A stretch of DNA of 64,000 bases, from NCBI RefSeq assembly GCF_002953215.1, contig NZ_CP026378.1, positions 1,098,540-1,162,539 of the forward strand, read 5' to 3'. Below, one piece after another: positions 34,098-42,697 of the stretch. Below the pieces are notes generated by a model, which worked only from the letters and a program-made list of their open reading frames with translations, was not told the origin of the DNA and made no database searches. The stretch is from Mixta calida (GTDB taxonomy: Bacteria > Pseudomonadota > Gammaproteobacteria > Enterobacterales > Enterobacteriaceae). Position numbers and translations under genes: made by a program. Position 1 is the first letter of the stretch. Each line of letters opens with the position of its first letter.

Positions 34098-35573
34098 TTA
34101 GCCCTCATACGGGTCGAAAACGTCTTTGCCCATGCCGCATTCGGGGCAGAGAAAATCTTCCGGCACGTCTGCCCAGGCGGTGCCCGGCGCGACATCCTGA
34201 GAATCTTCGCCCGTGGCCGGGTCATAGACCCACAGGCAGACGCTGCAGATCATCTTCTGATCGGCATCGCCCGTCGCGGCGCTGGCGCAGCTTTTCGGCG
34301 CGGCGTTAACCGGCACATCGATCGCGGCGGCAGGCGCAACGGCCGCTTCCGGCTGCGCGGCTTTCGCCGGCAGCGGCGACAGCGCCCACTGGCGGGCGAT
34401 GCTGCGGCCATGCTCGCGGCACGCTTCCAGCGCGTTGCCGTCCGGACGCCATTTGGTTTTCAGGCTGAGCGACATCTCGAAGCCTGCGTCCTGCAGACGG
34501 GTGGAGAGGCGATCGACCGCGCCGCCGCTCCAGCCGTGCGAGCCGAAGGCACTGGCGCGTTTGTTGCGGAAGCGCAGGCCGGTCATCTCTTCTACCAGGC
34601 CGGCGATTTTCGGCATCATCACGTTGTTCATCGTGGAGGTGCCCACCAGCACGCCTTTGGAGCGGAAAACGTTAGTCAGAACTTCGTTTTTGTCGCTACG
34701 CGCCACGTTGTAGATTTTCACCGCCACGCGCGGGTCGACTTCGTTAATGCCCTGCGCGATGGCGTCGGCCATCATGCGGGTGTTGTTGGACATGGTGTCG
34801 TACAGAATGGTGATGCGATCTTCCTGATAGTCCGCCGCCCATTTCAGGTACAGCTCGACGATCTGCGTCGGGTTGTCGCGCCATACCACGCCGTGCGACG
34901 TCGCGATCATGCTGACCGGCAGGTTGAAGCCGAGGATTTCATTGATTTTCGGCGTCACCAGACGGCTGAACGGCGTCAGGATATTGGCGTAGTAGCGCTG
35001 ACACTGTTCAAACAGCTCGGTCTGATCCACTTCGTCATTAAACAGATGTTCGTCGCAGTAGTGCTGGCCGAAGGCGTCGTTGCTGAACAGCACCGCATCT
35101 TCGGTCATATAGGTCATCATGCTGTCCGGCCAGTGCAGCATCGGCGTTTCCACGAAGATCAGTTTTTTGCCGTTGCCGATATCGAGCGTATCGCCGGTTT
35201 TCACCACGTTAAAGTTCCACTCCGGGTGGTGGTGGTGACCGTTAATCGAATCGATAGCGTTTTCGGTGCAGTAGATCGGCGTATGGGGAATACGCGACAT
35301 CAGCTCGGTCAGCGCGCCGGCATGGTCCTCTTCCGCATGGTTAATGATGATGTAATCGATCTTGTCGAGATCGATCTCCTGCATCAGGTTCGTTACAAAA
35401 TCACGGCTGAATTTATGGTCAACGGTATCGATCAGGACATTCTTCTCTTCACGGATCAGATAGCTGTTGTAGCTGCTGCCTTTTAACGTTTTATATTCGG
35501 TACCATGAAAATCACGTACTTCCCAGTCGCGTTGGCCTACCCAGGTAATATTGTTCTTAACGTGAATGCTCAT
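34098..35573 (-). CDS. norV: Anaerobic nitric oxide reductase flavorubredoxin NorV
   Basis: Reduces nitric oxide to nitrous oxide under anaerobic conditions. It has 491 residues (E. coli 479). The di-iron metallo-beta-lactamase domain comes first (residues about 1-250, ligands in NHAEEDHAG and later His), then a flavodoxin domain (about 254-400, [38 protein letters not shown]), an Ala/Pro-rich linker of about 40 residues, and a C-terminal rubredoxin domain with CSVC and CPEC clusters. The longer size than in E. coli comes from the linker. It is divergent from norR, with a sigma-54 promoter and three NorR sites between them. Confidence 0.96.
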   Translation of the reverse strand: MSIHVKNNITWVGQRDWEVRDFHGTEYKTLKGSSYNSYLIREEKNVLIDTVDHKFSRDFVTNLMQEIDLDKIDYIIINHAEEDHAGALTELMSRIPHTPIYCTENAIDSINGHHHHPEWNFNVVKTGDTLDIGNGKKLIFVETPMLHWPDSMMTYMTEDAVLFSNDAFGQHYCDEHLFNDEVDQTELFEQCQRYYANILTPFSRLVTPKINEILGFNLPVSMIATSHGVVWRDNPTQIVELYLKWAADYQEDRITILYDTMSNNTRMMADAIAQGINEVDPRVAVKIYNVARSDKNEVLTNVFRSKGVLVGTSTMNNVMMPKIAGLVEEMTGLRFRNKRASAFGSHGWSGGAVDRLSTRLQDAGFEMSLSLKTKWRPDGNALEACREHGRSIARQWALSPLPAKAAQPEAAVAPAAAIDVPVNAAPKSCASAATGDADQKMICSVCLWVYDPATGEDSQDVAPGTAWADVPEDFLCPECGMGKDVFDPYEG

Positions 35574-35611
35574 CTTGGTTCCTCAACAGGTTCATAAAGT
35601 TATCCTGTTAT

Positions 35612-35627
35612 TGCATTCGGCGTGCCA
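35612..35627 (-). promoter_or_regulatory. Sigma-54 promoter of norVW
   Basis: On the minus strand TGGCAC-N5-ATGCA matches the -24/-12 consensus TGGCAC-N5-TTGCA with one mismatch, 39 bases upstream of the norV start. Confidence 0.88.
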
Positions 35628-35670
35628 ACTTTTATTTTATTGTTTTATAAGACTTTTATTTTCCTGGGTT

Positions 35671-35681
35671 GTTAAAATGAC
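35671..35681. promoter_or_regulatory. NorR enhancer site 1
   Basis: GTTAAAATGAC fits the NorR core GT-N7-AC and the extended GTTA-N3-TGAC form. Confidence 0.75.
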
Positions 35682-35695
35682 ATTCCCGGTCTATT

Positions 35696-35706
35696 GTTAT
35701 TTTGAC
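35696..35706. promoter_or_regulatory. NorR enhancer site 2
   Basis: GTTATTTTGAC fits GT-N7-AC and the extended form; its centre is 25 bases from site 1. Confidence 0.75.
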
Positions 35707-35714
35707 AATGTATT

Positions 35715-35725
35715 GTGGAAACGAC
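35715..35725. promoter_or_regulatory. NorR enhancer site 3
   Basis: GTGGAAACGAC fits the core GT-N7-AC but less well the extended form; its centre is 19 bases from site 2. Three sites are also found in E. coli norR-norV. This one ends 4 bases before the norR start. Confidence 0.6.
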
Positions 35726-35728
35726 AGC

Positions 35729-37246
35729 ATGACGATATCCGTAGAGAAGCTGGCCGCGCTGGCAGTTGAGATTCAGAACGGCCTTTCACGTCCCGATCGC
35801 TTTAACCGGATGATCGGCAGTATTCATCATCTGTTGCAGTGCGACGCCACTGCGCTGCTGCGCTATGAGGCGCAGCATTTTCGTCCGCTGGCGACGGCGG
35901 GGCTGGCGCCGGATGTTATGGGACGCCGTTTTAAAATCGAGGCGCATCCGCGGCTGGAGGCGATTGCGCGCGCCGGTGACGTGGTGCGCTTTCCCGCCGA
36001 CAGCAGCCTGCCCGACCCTTACGACGGGCTGATTCCCGACCAGCAGGAGCTGCACGTTCACGCCTGCGTCGGGCTGCCGCTGTTTTCCGGGCAGAATCTG
36101 ATCGGCGCGCTGACGTTTGACGGCATGAACGCCAGCCAGTTCGACGCCTACAGCGATGAGGAACTGCGCGTGGTGGCGACGCTGGTCGGCAGCGCGCTGA
36201 ACAACGCGCTGCTGCTGGAGCAGCTGGAGCAGCCGGGCAACGCCCTGACGCTGGGCGGCCCGCGCCGCAGCGAAACGGAAGAGAGCGAAATGATCGGCGA
36301 TTCCGCGCCGATGCAGCAGCTGAAGAAAGAGATCGCGGTAGTGGCGCCGACCGATCTTAATGTGCTGATCACCGGTGAAACCGGCGTGGGCAAAGAGCTG
36401 GTGGCGCAGGCGCTGCATCGCCAGTCGGCGCGCGCCGCCAGCCCGCTGATTTACCTCAACTGCGCGGCGCTGCCGGAGACGGTGGCGGAGAGCGAGCTGT
36501 TCGGCCACGTAAAAGGGGCCTTTACCGGCGCGGTGCACGATCGCACAGGCAAATTCGAAATGGCCGATAACGGCACGCTGTTTCTCGACGAAATCGGCGA
36601 GCTGCCGCTGACGCTACAGGCGAAGCTGCTGCGCGTATTGCAGTATGGCGACCTGCAGCGGGTAGGGGAGGATCGGCATCTGAAAGTGGACGTGCGTATC
36701 CTGGCGGCCACCAACCGCGATCTGCGTCAGGCGGTGGCGGACGGCAGCTTTCGCGCCGATCTCTACCATCGCCTCAGCGTTTTTCCGCTACAGGTGCCGG
36801 CGCTGCGCGAACGCGGCGAAGATATTATTCTGCTGGCGGGCTATTTCTGCGAAAAATGCCGGGTGAAGTTTGGTTTGCAGCATATCGCGCTGAGCGCGGC
36901 GGCGCGCGCCATGCTCAGCAGCTACGGCTGGCCGGGGAATATCCGCGAGCTGGAGCATGCGATTTACCGTGCCACCATCGTGGCGCAGGCGGATGCGCGC
37001 AACGGCGATATTCTGCTGATGCCGCATCACTTTTCACTAGATAACGGCACGGAGGTCGCGGAGGCGCCGTCGTTCGCCGAGGCGCTGCCGCAGCAAAATT
37101 TGCAGGACGCCACGCGCGACTTTCAGCGCCAGTATATTTTGCGCGCTCTGCAGGCCAGCAACAATAACTGGGCTGCCTGCGCGCGCCGTCTGGAGATGGA
37201 TGCGGGCAACCTGCATCGCCTGGCGCGTCGGCTGGAGTTGAAATAG
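35729..37246 (+). CDS. norR: NO-responsive sigma-54 activator NorR
   Basis: Enhancer-binding protein of 505 residues that senses nitric oxide and drives sigma-54 transcription of norVW. The N-terminal GAF domain (about 1-170, with [20 protein letters not shown] and [10 protein letters not shown]) holds the non-haem iron; the AAA+ domain has Walker A GETGVGKE, the sigma-54 contact loop GAFTGA, and Walker [11 protein letters not shown]; the C-terminal helix-turn-helix is [24 protein letters not shown]. The start at [11 protein letters not shown] (35729) matches the E. coli N-terminus; the in-frame extension to 35702 would run through NorR sites. Confidence 0.95.
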   Translation: MTISVEKLAALAVEIQNGLSRPDRFNRMIGSIHHLLQCDATALLRYEAQHFRPLATAGLAPDVMGRRFKIEAHPRLEAIARAGDVVRFPADSSLPDPYDGLIPDQQELHVHACVGLPLFSGQNLIGALTFDGMNASQFDAYSDEELRVVATLVGSALNNALLLEQLEQPGNALTLGGPRRSETEESEMIGDSAPMQQLKKEIAVVAPTDLNVLITGETGVGKELVAQALHRQSARAASPLIYLNCAALPETVAESELFGHVKGAFTGAVHDRTGKFEMADNGTLFLDEIGELPLTLQAKLLRVLQYGDLQRVGEDRHLKVDVRILAATNRDLRQAVADGSFRADLYHRLSVFPLQVPALRERGEDIILLAGYFCEKCRVKFGLQHIALSAAARAMLSSYGWPGNIRELEHAIYRATIVAQADARNGDILLMPHHFSLDNGTEVAEAPSFAEALPQQNLQDATRDFQRQYILRALQASNNNWAACARRLEMDAGNLHRLARRLELK

Positions 37247-37547
37247 AGAGTTAAGACGGCGTCGGCGCGCCTGCGCCGCTGCATGGAAAGTTTGTTATCA
37301 ACGATGCGGATTACTCTCCCTTGACGATTTATAGCGTCGACGTGTTTATGGCCTGGTCAGGAGATCAACACTGTCGCCATAAAACGGATGCTTTGATGCT
37401 CCTGATAAAGATCCGCTGCCGCCGGGCAAATACTGCATTGTAAACTGTGCATCTGGCGGCTCTGGCGCACAAGAAAAGCCAGAAAGTGTTAAAAATTAAC
37501 CAGGAACGCTATTTATTTCACGCGCTAACTGCAATCGACAACCAGCC
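37247..37547. other. Intergenic region after norR
   Basis: About 300 bases without a recognisable gene. I see no clear terminator for norR; the promoter region of the sugar operon begins at its end. Confidence 0.35.
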
Positions 37548-37589
37548 TGTTACCCGTATCACATAAAGTAAAAAACATAAGGGTTTAAT
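37548..37589 (+). promoter_or_regulatory. CRP site and promoter of sugar operon
   Basis: TGTTA-N6-TCACA (37548-37563) matches the CRP consensus at 9 of 10 core positions. A -10-like TTTAAT at 37584-37589 puts the start site near 37596, about 41 bases from the CRP centre, which is class II geometry. It fits carbon-source control of the symporter-glycosidase pair. Confidence 0.6.
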
Positions 37590-37682
37590 CAGATCCCGTA
37601 ATTGTTGTCGCCCGCCTGGCTTCCTATAACTGCTCTTCAGGCCACGGAAGGTGTTCCTCTCAGGCGAACAAGGCGGACAACC

Positions 37683-39065
37683 ATGCGTGCAACCTTATCG
37701 GTTAAAGAAAAAATCAGTTATGGCCTCGGCGATATGGCGAGCCATATCGGGCTGGAAAACGTCATTATCTTTCTCACCTTCTACTATACCGACGTTGTCG
37801 GCCTGCCCGCCGTCTTCGTCGGCACGCTGTTTCTGCTGGCGCGCGTCGCCGATGCGATCGTCGATCCGGCGATGGGGCTGATTGCCGACCGCACCCGCAC
37901 GCGCTGGGGGCGCTTTCGGCCCTGGCTGCTCTGGCTGGCGGTGCCGTTCGGCGTCAGCTGCCTGCTGATTTACGCCGTGCCGGAATCGCTGTCGCTAAGC
38001 GGCAAGATGATCTACGCCAGCGTCACCTACTGTTTGATGATGCTGCTCTATACCGCCATCAATATTCCTTACTGCTCGATGGGCGCCATTATCACCTCTG
38101 ACGATACCCAGCGTATTTCGTTGCAGTCGTACCGCTTTTTCCTGGCGACCCTCGGTGGCGCGATGTCCACCTTTCTGATGATGCCGCTGGCGCAGTGGAT
38201 CGGCGGCGGCAACAAGCTGGACGGCTACTTCGGCGCGATGGCGATTATGGCGAGCCTGGCGGCGCTGATGTTCCTGCTCTGCTTCTTCAACACCCGCGAG
38301 CGCGTCAGCACGCACGGCAGCCATGAGAATTTCCTCGCCGACCTGCGCGATCTGCTGCGTAACGATCAGTGGCGCGTGGTCGCGCTGCTGGTGTTCTGCA
38401 ATATCGCCTTCGGCGTAGTACGGCTCGGCGCGATGATGTATTACGTCACCTACTATCTCGGCGACGCCAGCCTGTTTATGTGGCTGCTGGCGGCGCATAT
38501 TGTCGGCAAAAGCGTCGGCAGTTGGATGGCGAAGTGGATGACGCGTCGCCGCAGCAAGTTGCAGGCATTTACCCTCAGCGCGGTAATGTGCGGCCTGCTC
38601 AGCATCAGCATTCTGTTTATGCCTGCGTCGCTGCCGCTGCTGGTGGCAATGACCTTTGTCGTCTCCAGCTTTTACCAGGTCACCACCACGCTGATGTGGG
38701 TGATGATGTCGGACGTGGTGGACTACGGTGAATATCGTCAGGGCAAGCGCATGGACGGCACCATATTCTCTACTCTGCTGGCGGTGCTGAAGATGGGCAT
38801 GGCGGTCAGCGGCGCGATTGTCGGCTGGACGCTCGGCCTCAGCGGATATGTCGCTCAGGCGCCGCAGCAAAACGGCAGTGCGATGCTGGCGATTATCGCG
38901 CTCTTTTCCCTGATCCCTGGCGTGCTCTCTCTGTTGAGCGCGCTCACCATGCGCTGGTATCGGCTGAACGACGACGCCATGCGTGAAATTAATCAGCATA
39001 AAACGGCGGCGGCGACGCAGAACGTCAGCGGCGCGGGCGCCCTTAAGCCACAGGAGTTGTCATGA
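37683..39065 (+). CDS. GPH-family sugar symporter, YicJ-like
   Basis: Cation-coupled glycoside symporter of the GPH (MelB-like) family, 460 residues with about 12 membrane segments. The family signature near residue 60 is clear (VADAIVDPAMGLIADRTRTRWGRFRPWLLW). I chose the ATG at 37683 (MRATLSVKEKISYGLGDM), the usual GPH start; the frame runs further upstream without conservation. It overlaps the downstream glycosidase by 4 bases (ATGA), so transporter and enzyme are coupled, as in E. coli yicJ-yicI. The likely substrate is an alpha-xyloside or related oligosaccharide, inferred from the GH31 partner. Confidence 0.87.
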   Translation: MRATLSVKEKISYGLGDMASHIGLENVIIFLTFYYTDVVGLPAVFVGTLFLLARVADAIVDPAMGLIADRTRTRWGRFRPWLLWLAVPFGVSCLLIYAVPESLSLSGKMIYASVTYCLMMLLYTAINIPYCSMGAIITSDDTQRISLQSYRFFLATLGGAMSTFLMMPLAQWIGGGNKLDGYFGAMAIMASLAALMFLLCFFNTRERVSTHGSHENFLADLRDLLRNDQWRVVALLVFCNIAFGVVRLGAMMYYVTYYLGDASLFMWLLAAHIVGKSVGSWMAKWMTRRRSKLQAFTLSAVMCGLLSISILFMPASLPLLVAMTFVVSSFYQVTTTLMWVMMSDVVDYGEYRQGKRMDGTIFSTLLAVLKMGMAVSGAIVGWTLGLSGYVAQAPQQNGSAMLAIIALFSLIPGVLSLLSALTMRWYRLNDDAMREINQHKTAAATQNVSGAGALKPQELS

Positions 39066-41110
39066 GTGAATTACGGGCGGAACAGCAGCGCATTATCTGG
39101 CGCTTCGATCGACAAACGCTGATTGTCGAACCCTGGGGAGAAAACAGCCTGCGCGTGCGCGCCAGTTGCCAGCCGCAGATAGCGGACACCGACTGGGCGC
39201 TGCTGCCGCCCGGTCCGCAGGCGGCGGAGATCACACAGGATGGCGAGTCCCTGAGCCTGCGCAACGGCAATATTACCGCCACGCTTAATCAGCGCGGTCA
39301 GCTCGCCTTCCGTAATCAGCGCGGCGAGCTGCTGCTGGAAGAGTTCTGGCGCCAGCGCACCACGGTCGGCATCGGCGCGACGGAGAAAAGCCAGGATAAA
39401 TATATCAGCGCCCTCAAGCTGGATGGCCGCGAGTTTCGTCCGATCCCCGGTGGGAAGTATCAGCTGACCGTGCGCTTCGAGGCGCGGCGCGACGAAAAAA
39501 TTTACGGCATGGGGCAGTATCAGCAGGAAGGGCTGGATCTCAAAGGCTGCACGCTGGAGCTGGCGCAGCGCAACTCGCAGGCCAGCGTGCCCTTTATGCT
39601 CTCCAGCCTGGGTTATGGCCTGCTGTGGCATAACCCGGCGATCGGCGAAGCCACCTTCGGGAAAAACGTCACCCGCTGGCAGGCGCAGGTCACTGACCAG
39701 ATGGATTACTGGATCACCGCAGGCGATGAACCGGCGCAGATCCTGCGGCAGTATGGCCGCGCCGTCGGCACCGCGCCGCCGATGCCCAGCTTCGCCACCG
39801 GCTTCTGGCAGTGCAAGCTGCGCTATCGCACTCAGCAGGAGGTGCTGGAGGTGGCGCGCGAATACCGGCGACGTCAGCTGCCGCTCTCGGTGATCGTTAT
39901 CGACTTTTTCCACTGGCCGAATCAGGGCGACTGGTGTTTCGACCCGCTCGACTGGCCCGATCCCAAAGCGATGGTGGCGGAGCTGAAGGCGATGGGCATC
40001 GAAACCATGGTGTCGGTCTGGCCGACGGTCGACAGCCGCAGTGCCAACTACGCGCGCATGAAATCGCAGGGGCTGCTGGTTAACAGCGATCGCGGCGTGT
40101 CGGTCAACCTCGATTTCCTGGGCAACACCACCTTTTTCGACGCCACTCATCCCGCCGCGCGCGAGTTTGTCTGGCAGGAGGTGAAGCGCAACTATTACGA
40201 TTCTGGCATTCGCACTTTCTGGCTGGATGAGGCGGAGCCGGAGTATCGCGCCTACGATTTCGATAACTATCGCTACCATCTGGGGCCGGTGCTGGAGGTG
40301 GGCAATATCTACCCGCAGAAGTTTGCTCAGGGTTTTTATGAAGGGTTACAGCAGCAGGGGGAAACGGAGATCGTCAACCTGGTGCGCTGCGCCTGGGCAG
40401 GCAGCCAGCGCTACGGCGTGCTGGCGTGGTCGGGCGACGTGCACTCCTCGTTTCATGCGTTGCGCAACCAGTTCTCCGCCGGGTTGAATATGGCGATGGC
40501 GGGCATTCCCTGGTGGACCACCGATATCGGCGGCTTTCAGGGCGGCAACGTCGAAGATCCCGCCTTTCACGAATTGTTGATCCGCTGGTTTCAATGGGCG
40601 GTATTCTGTCCGGTAATGCGTCTGCACGGCTACCGCGAGCCGCAGATCGCGCCGCCGGAAGCCTGGCGCAACGGCATCGCGCAGTGCAACAGCGGCTCGC
40701 CAAACGAAGTCTGGAGCTACGGCGAAGAGAATTACCAGCTAATGAAGGCCTGTCTGCTGCTGCGCGAGCGCCTGCGTCCCTACATTGACAGCCTGATGCG
40801 ACAGGCCCATGAACAGGGCGATCCGGTGATGCGTCCGCTGTTCTATCACTATCCGCAGCAGGCGGAAAGCTGGCAGGTCGAGGATCAGTATTTGCTGGGA
40901 CGCGATCTGCTGGTAGCGCCGGTGCTGCATGCCGGAGAACGCACTCGCCGCGTCTGGCTGCCGGCGGAGGAAAGCTGGATCGCGCGCGATGGCGAACGTT
41001 ATCACGGCGGTCAATGGCTGCAAATGGAGGCGCCGCTCAGCGAAATCCCGGCGCTGGTACGCGTCGGCGCGGATGAGTCGCTGCTGGCGGCGCTGCAAAA
41101 GAAAGCATAA
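39062..41110 (+). CDS. GH31 alpha-glycosidase (alpha-xylosidase-like)
   Basis: Retaining alpha-glycosidase of family GH31, 682 residues, cytoplasmic. The N-terminal beta-sandwich (about 1-240) ends in IYGMGQYQQEGLDLKG-type family sequence; the barrel has FATGFWQCKLRYRTQQEVLEVAREYRRR, the catalytic nucleophile D389 (FWLDEAEPEY) and the acid/base D459 (WSGDVHSSF), then GIPWWTTDIGGF and MRLHGYREP. The residue spacing is like YicI, but the protein is about 90 residues shorter than E. coli YicI (772), so substrate preference may differ. It is coupled to the GPH symporter, which would bring its substrate. Confidence 0.88.
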   Translation: MSELRAEQQRIIWRFDRQTLIVEPWGENSLRVRASCQPQIADTDWALLPPGPQAAEITQDGESLSLRNGNITATLNQRGQLAFRNQRGELLLEEFWRQRTTVGIGATEKSQDKYISALKLDGREFRPIPGGKYQLTVRFEARRDEKIYGMGQYQQEGLDLKGCTLELAQRNSQASVPFMLSSLGYGLLWHNPAIGEATFGKNVTRWQAQVTDQMDYWITAGDEPAQILRQYGRAVGTAPPMPSFATGFWQCKLRYRTQQEVLEVAREYRRRQLPLSVIVIDFFHWPNQGDWCFDPLDWPDPKAMVAELKAMGIETMVSVWPTVDSRSANYARMKSQGLLVNSDRGVSVNLDFLGNTTFFDATHPAAREFVWQEVKRNYYDSGIRTFWLDEAEPEYRAYDFDNYRYHLGPVLEVGNIYPQKFAQGFYEGLQQQGETEIVNLVRCAWAGSQRYGVLAWSGDVHSSFHALRNQFSAGLNMAMAGIPWWTTDIGGFQGGNVEDPAFHELLIRWFQWAVFCPVMRLHGYREPQIAPPEAWRNGIAQCNSGSPNEVWSYGEENYQLMKACLLLRERLRPYIDSLMRQAHEQGDPVMRPLFYHYPQQAESWQVEDQYLLGRDLLVAPVLHAGERTRRVWLPAEESWIARDGERYHGGQWLQMEAPLSEIPALVRVGADESLLAALQKKA

Positions 41111-41184
41111 CGGCGGCGCGTCAGGGCTGCTGGCAACCGGCGCCTCCGATCGGCTAAACGCGTATCTCGCCTGAAGCGTCAGCC

Positions 41185-41979
41185 TCAGGCGATCAGCTCT
41201 GACAGGAAATCGCCCAGCGCCTTACGCGGATCATCCTCCTCGGAAACGATCATCTCGATGCCCCACTGGCCCAGCACTTCCTTCGCTACCGGATTGTTGC
41301 GGTTAGTGAACAGATACGAGGTGGGGCGGGCGGAGGCGAGACCGGTGCGGCCCCACATTTTGGTCAGACGGTAAAACAGCAGGCGAATATTGAAATCGCT
41401 GATGCTGTAGCCGACAAACAGCACTGAATTGCCCATCACGTCGTGCCTCAGCTTAATATCCAGCGGCGAGTCTAAATAGAGCCGCTCAAAGTAGCTGCTT
41501 TCATCCAGCACGATCGAGGTGTCGTCATCGAAATCGCCGTGCAGCTTGATGATATGGCGGCGGCTTTCGTTGAGCGACACCAGATCGGCGGCGTTGGCCA
41601 CCTTATAGTAGGGCACCTTGTGCGCGTCGTGCGCCATCTCCAGCCAGCGGTCATAGTTGGTGGTATAAATGCGCGAGAAGCGTCCCTGGGTGATCATGGT
41701 GTGGATCTCTGAGGAGCGCACGTCGATATCGGGCCGGTGCCATTCGCGATCCATCCAGCTGCGCAGCGGCCCCAGCGAGCCTTTTTTCTGTTTGTAGTAC
41801 TCCGCCAGCGACAGGTGAGTGCCGTAGGCGTTGAAGATTTGCGGATCGTAGCCCAGCTCGTTGGCCAGATGCGCAATCAGCTCATGCCACTCCGGCAGGC
41901 CCAGATTGCGCGAAACGCCCGCCCCGGCGAACAGGATCAGTTTCCCGGCGTCATAGGCGCGTTTCAGTTCGGGTTTCAT
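41185..41979 (-). CDS. SIR2-family protein, putative defence NADase
   Basis: A 264-residue protein built almost only of a SIR2-like domain. Conserved elements: the NAD-binding AGAGVS (residues 18-23), TTNYD (106-110), the catalytic-type His147 in KLHGD and VGYSISD (189-195). No zinc cysteines and no membrane segment are seen, which fits the NAD-degrading SIR2 effectors of anti-phage systems rather than protein deacetylases. Its ATG overlaps the stop of the HAM1-like gene by 4 bases, so the two are coupled and probably act together. SIR2 effectors such as ThsA, DSR2 and KomC deplete NAD when activated. The role here is inferred; activity is not shown by sequence alone. Confidence 0.85.
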   Translation of the reverse strand: MKPELKRAYDAGKLILFAGAGVSRNLGLPEWHELIAHLANELGYDPQIFNAYGTHLSLAEYYKQKKGSLGPLRSWMDREWHRPDIDVRSSEIHTMITQGRFSRIYTTNYDRWLEMAHDAHKVPYYKVANAADLVSLNESRRHIIKLHGDFDDDTSIVLDESSYFERLYLDSPLDIKLRHDVMGNSVLFVGYSISDFNIRLLFYRLTKMWGRTGLASARPTSYLFTNRNNPVAKEVLGQWGIEMIVSEEDDPRKALGDFLSELIA

Positions 41980-42533
41980 GGCACGCTCCTTGTGGTTTTC
42001 AGGAAGGCGGCAAAACGATCCAGCGCCAGACGGCGCATAGAGATCTCGTGCTTGAGTTCGCCCATCTCGGCGAAGGTTTGCGTATGGCCTTCCGGCATAA
42101 AAATGCAGTCCCAGATAAATTCACGCGGGCCGGCTGGCGCAACGATTTTGCCGCGCACCTCGCCGGAAAACTGATACATTTTGCGGCCGTCGCAGTAGCC
42201 CAGCACGGTTTTGGCGGTAGCCTGCTGGCTGTCCAGCGCCTGCACCAGCGCGGTAAAGCGTTCGGCGTTAAGCCGGTTCCAGAAAATGCGCGTCAGTCCG
42301 GCGGGCAGGCCGTTCAGCCCGTCGAGATAGAGGCCGGTATGTTCCACAAACAGCGGCCGCCCGATCAGAGCGAATGCTTTGGTCAGCTTGTCGCGCACCA
42401 GCTCGACTTCATCTTCTGTCTGTATCTCTTCAATGCGGCACGCAACGGGCATGACCTCAACGCCTATCGGCCCAAGAATTTTGCGCACCTCGTCCAGCTT
42501 TAAATCGTTGCTGGAAAGAAACCGTATTTTCAT
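41976..42533 (-). CDS. HAM1/ITPase-fold protein paired with SIR2
   Basis: A 185-residue member of the non-canonical purine NTP pyrophosphatase family (RdgB, ITPA, HAM1). The substrate-binding start motif is kept (SSNDLKLDEV: N9, K12, E15), as are GLNGLPAG and TFAEM. Two key places differ: the catalytic Asp of the E/D-D-(S/T)-G motif is His65 (VEHTG), and the base-recognition Ser-His-Arg motif reads Ser-Met-Arg (ISMRR). It may therefore bind a nucleotide without cleaving it. It is the first gene of the operon with the SIR2 gene and has a possible own promoter. It is not the housekeeping RdgB. The closest described arrangement I know is KomB-KomC of the Kongming defence system. Confidence 0.83.
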   Translation of the reverse strand: MKIRFLSSNDLKLDEVRKILGPIGVEVMPVACRIEEIQTEDEVELVRDKLTKAFALIGRPLFVEHTGLYLDGLNGLPAGLTRIFWNRLNAERFTALVQALDSQQATAKTVLGYCDGRKMYQFSGEVRGKIVAPAGPREFIWDCIFMPEGHTQTFAEMGELKHEISMRRLALDRFAAFLKTTRSVP

Positions 42534-42563
42534 GCTTCACCCAGTATTGTGTCTGCCGGTATG

Positions 42564-42593
42564 GTTATGATTATGAGCGCAAAGACGCGTCAA
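42564..42593 (-). promoter_or_regulatory. Putative promoter of the HAM1-SIR2 operon
   Basis: On the minus strand TTGACG is followed after 18 bases by CATAAC, ending 31 bases upstream of the HAM1-like start. It indicates separate transcription from the large gene upstream. Confidence 0.45.
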
Positions 42594-42660
42594 CCGGTGT
42601 CAGACAGTGTAGACCAGACGGGCGAGCCGATCAGCCAGATGGATCGCGTATAGGAAGAGA

Positions 42661-42690
42661 ATAAAGGGCGTCGGGCCAGAACCCGACGCC
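42661..42690 (-). terminator. Terminator after the triple-domain gene
   Basis: A 9-base stem GGCGTCGGG / CCCGACGCC with a 6-base loop is followed on the minus strand by TTTATTCTC, 7 bases beyond the stop of the large gene. It isolates the HAM1-SIR2 pair. Confidence 0.75.
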
Positions 42691-42697
42691 GGTGGGA

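Noticed and set aside
41161-41191. 7-base inverted repeat at the SIR2 stop codon as a terminator
   Set aside because: The arms are short (CGCCTGA/TCAGGCG), the loop is 10 bases and no T-tract follows on either strand.
41976-42533. Calling the HAM1-like gene housekeeping rdgB
   Set aside because: Key residues differ (VEHTG, ISMRR), it is coupled to a SIR2 gene, and the rdgB neighbours known in enterobacteria (yggW, yggU) are absent.
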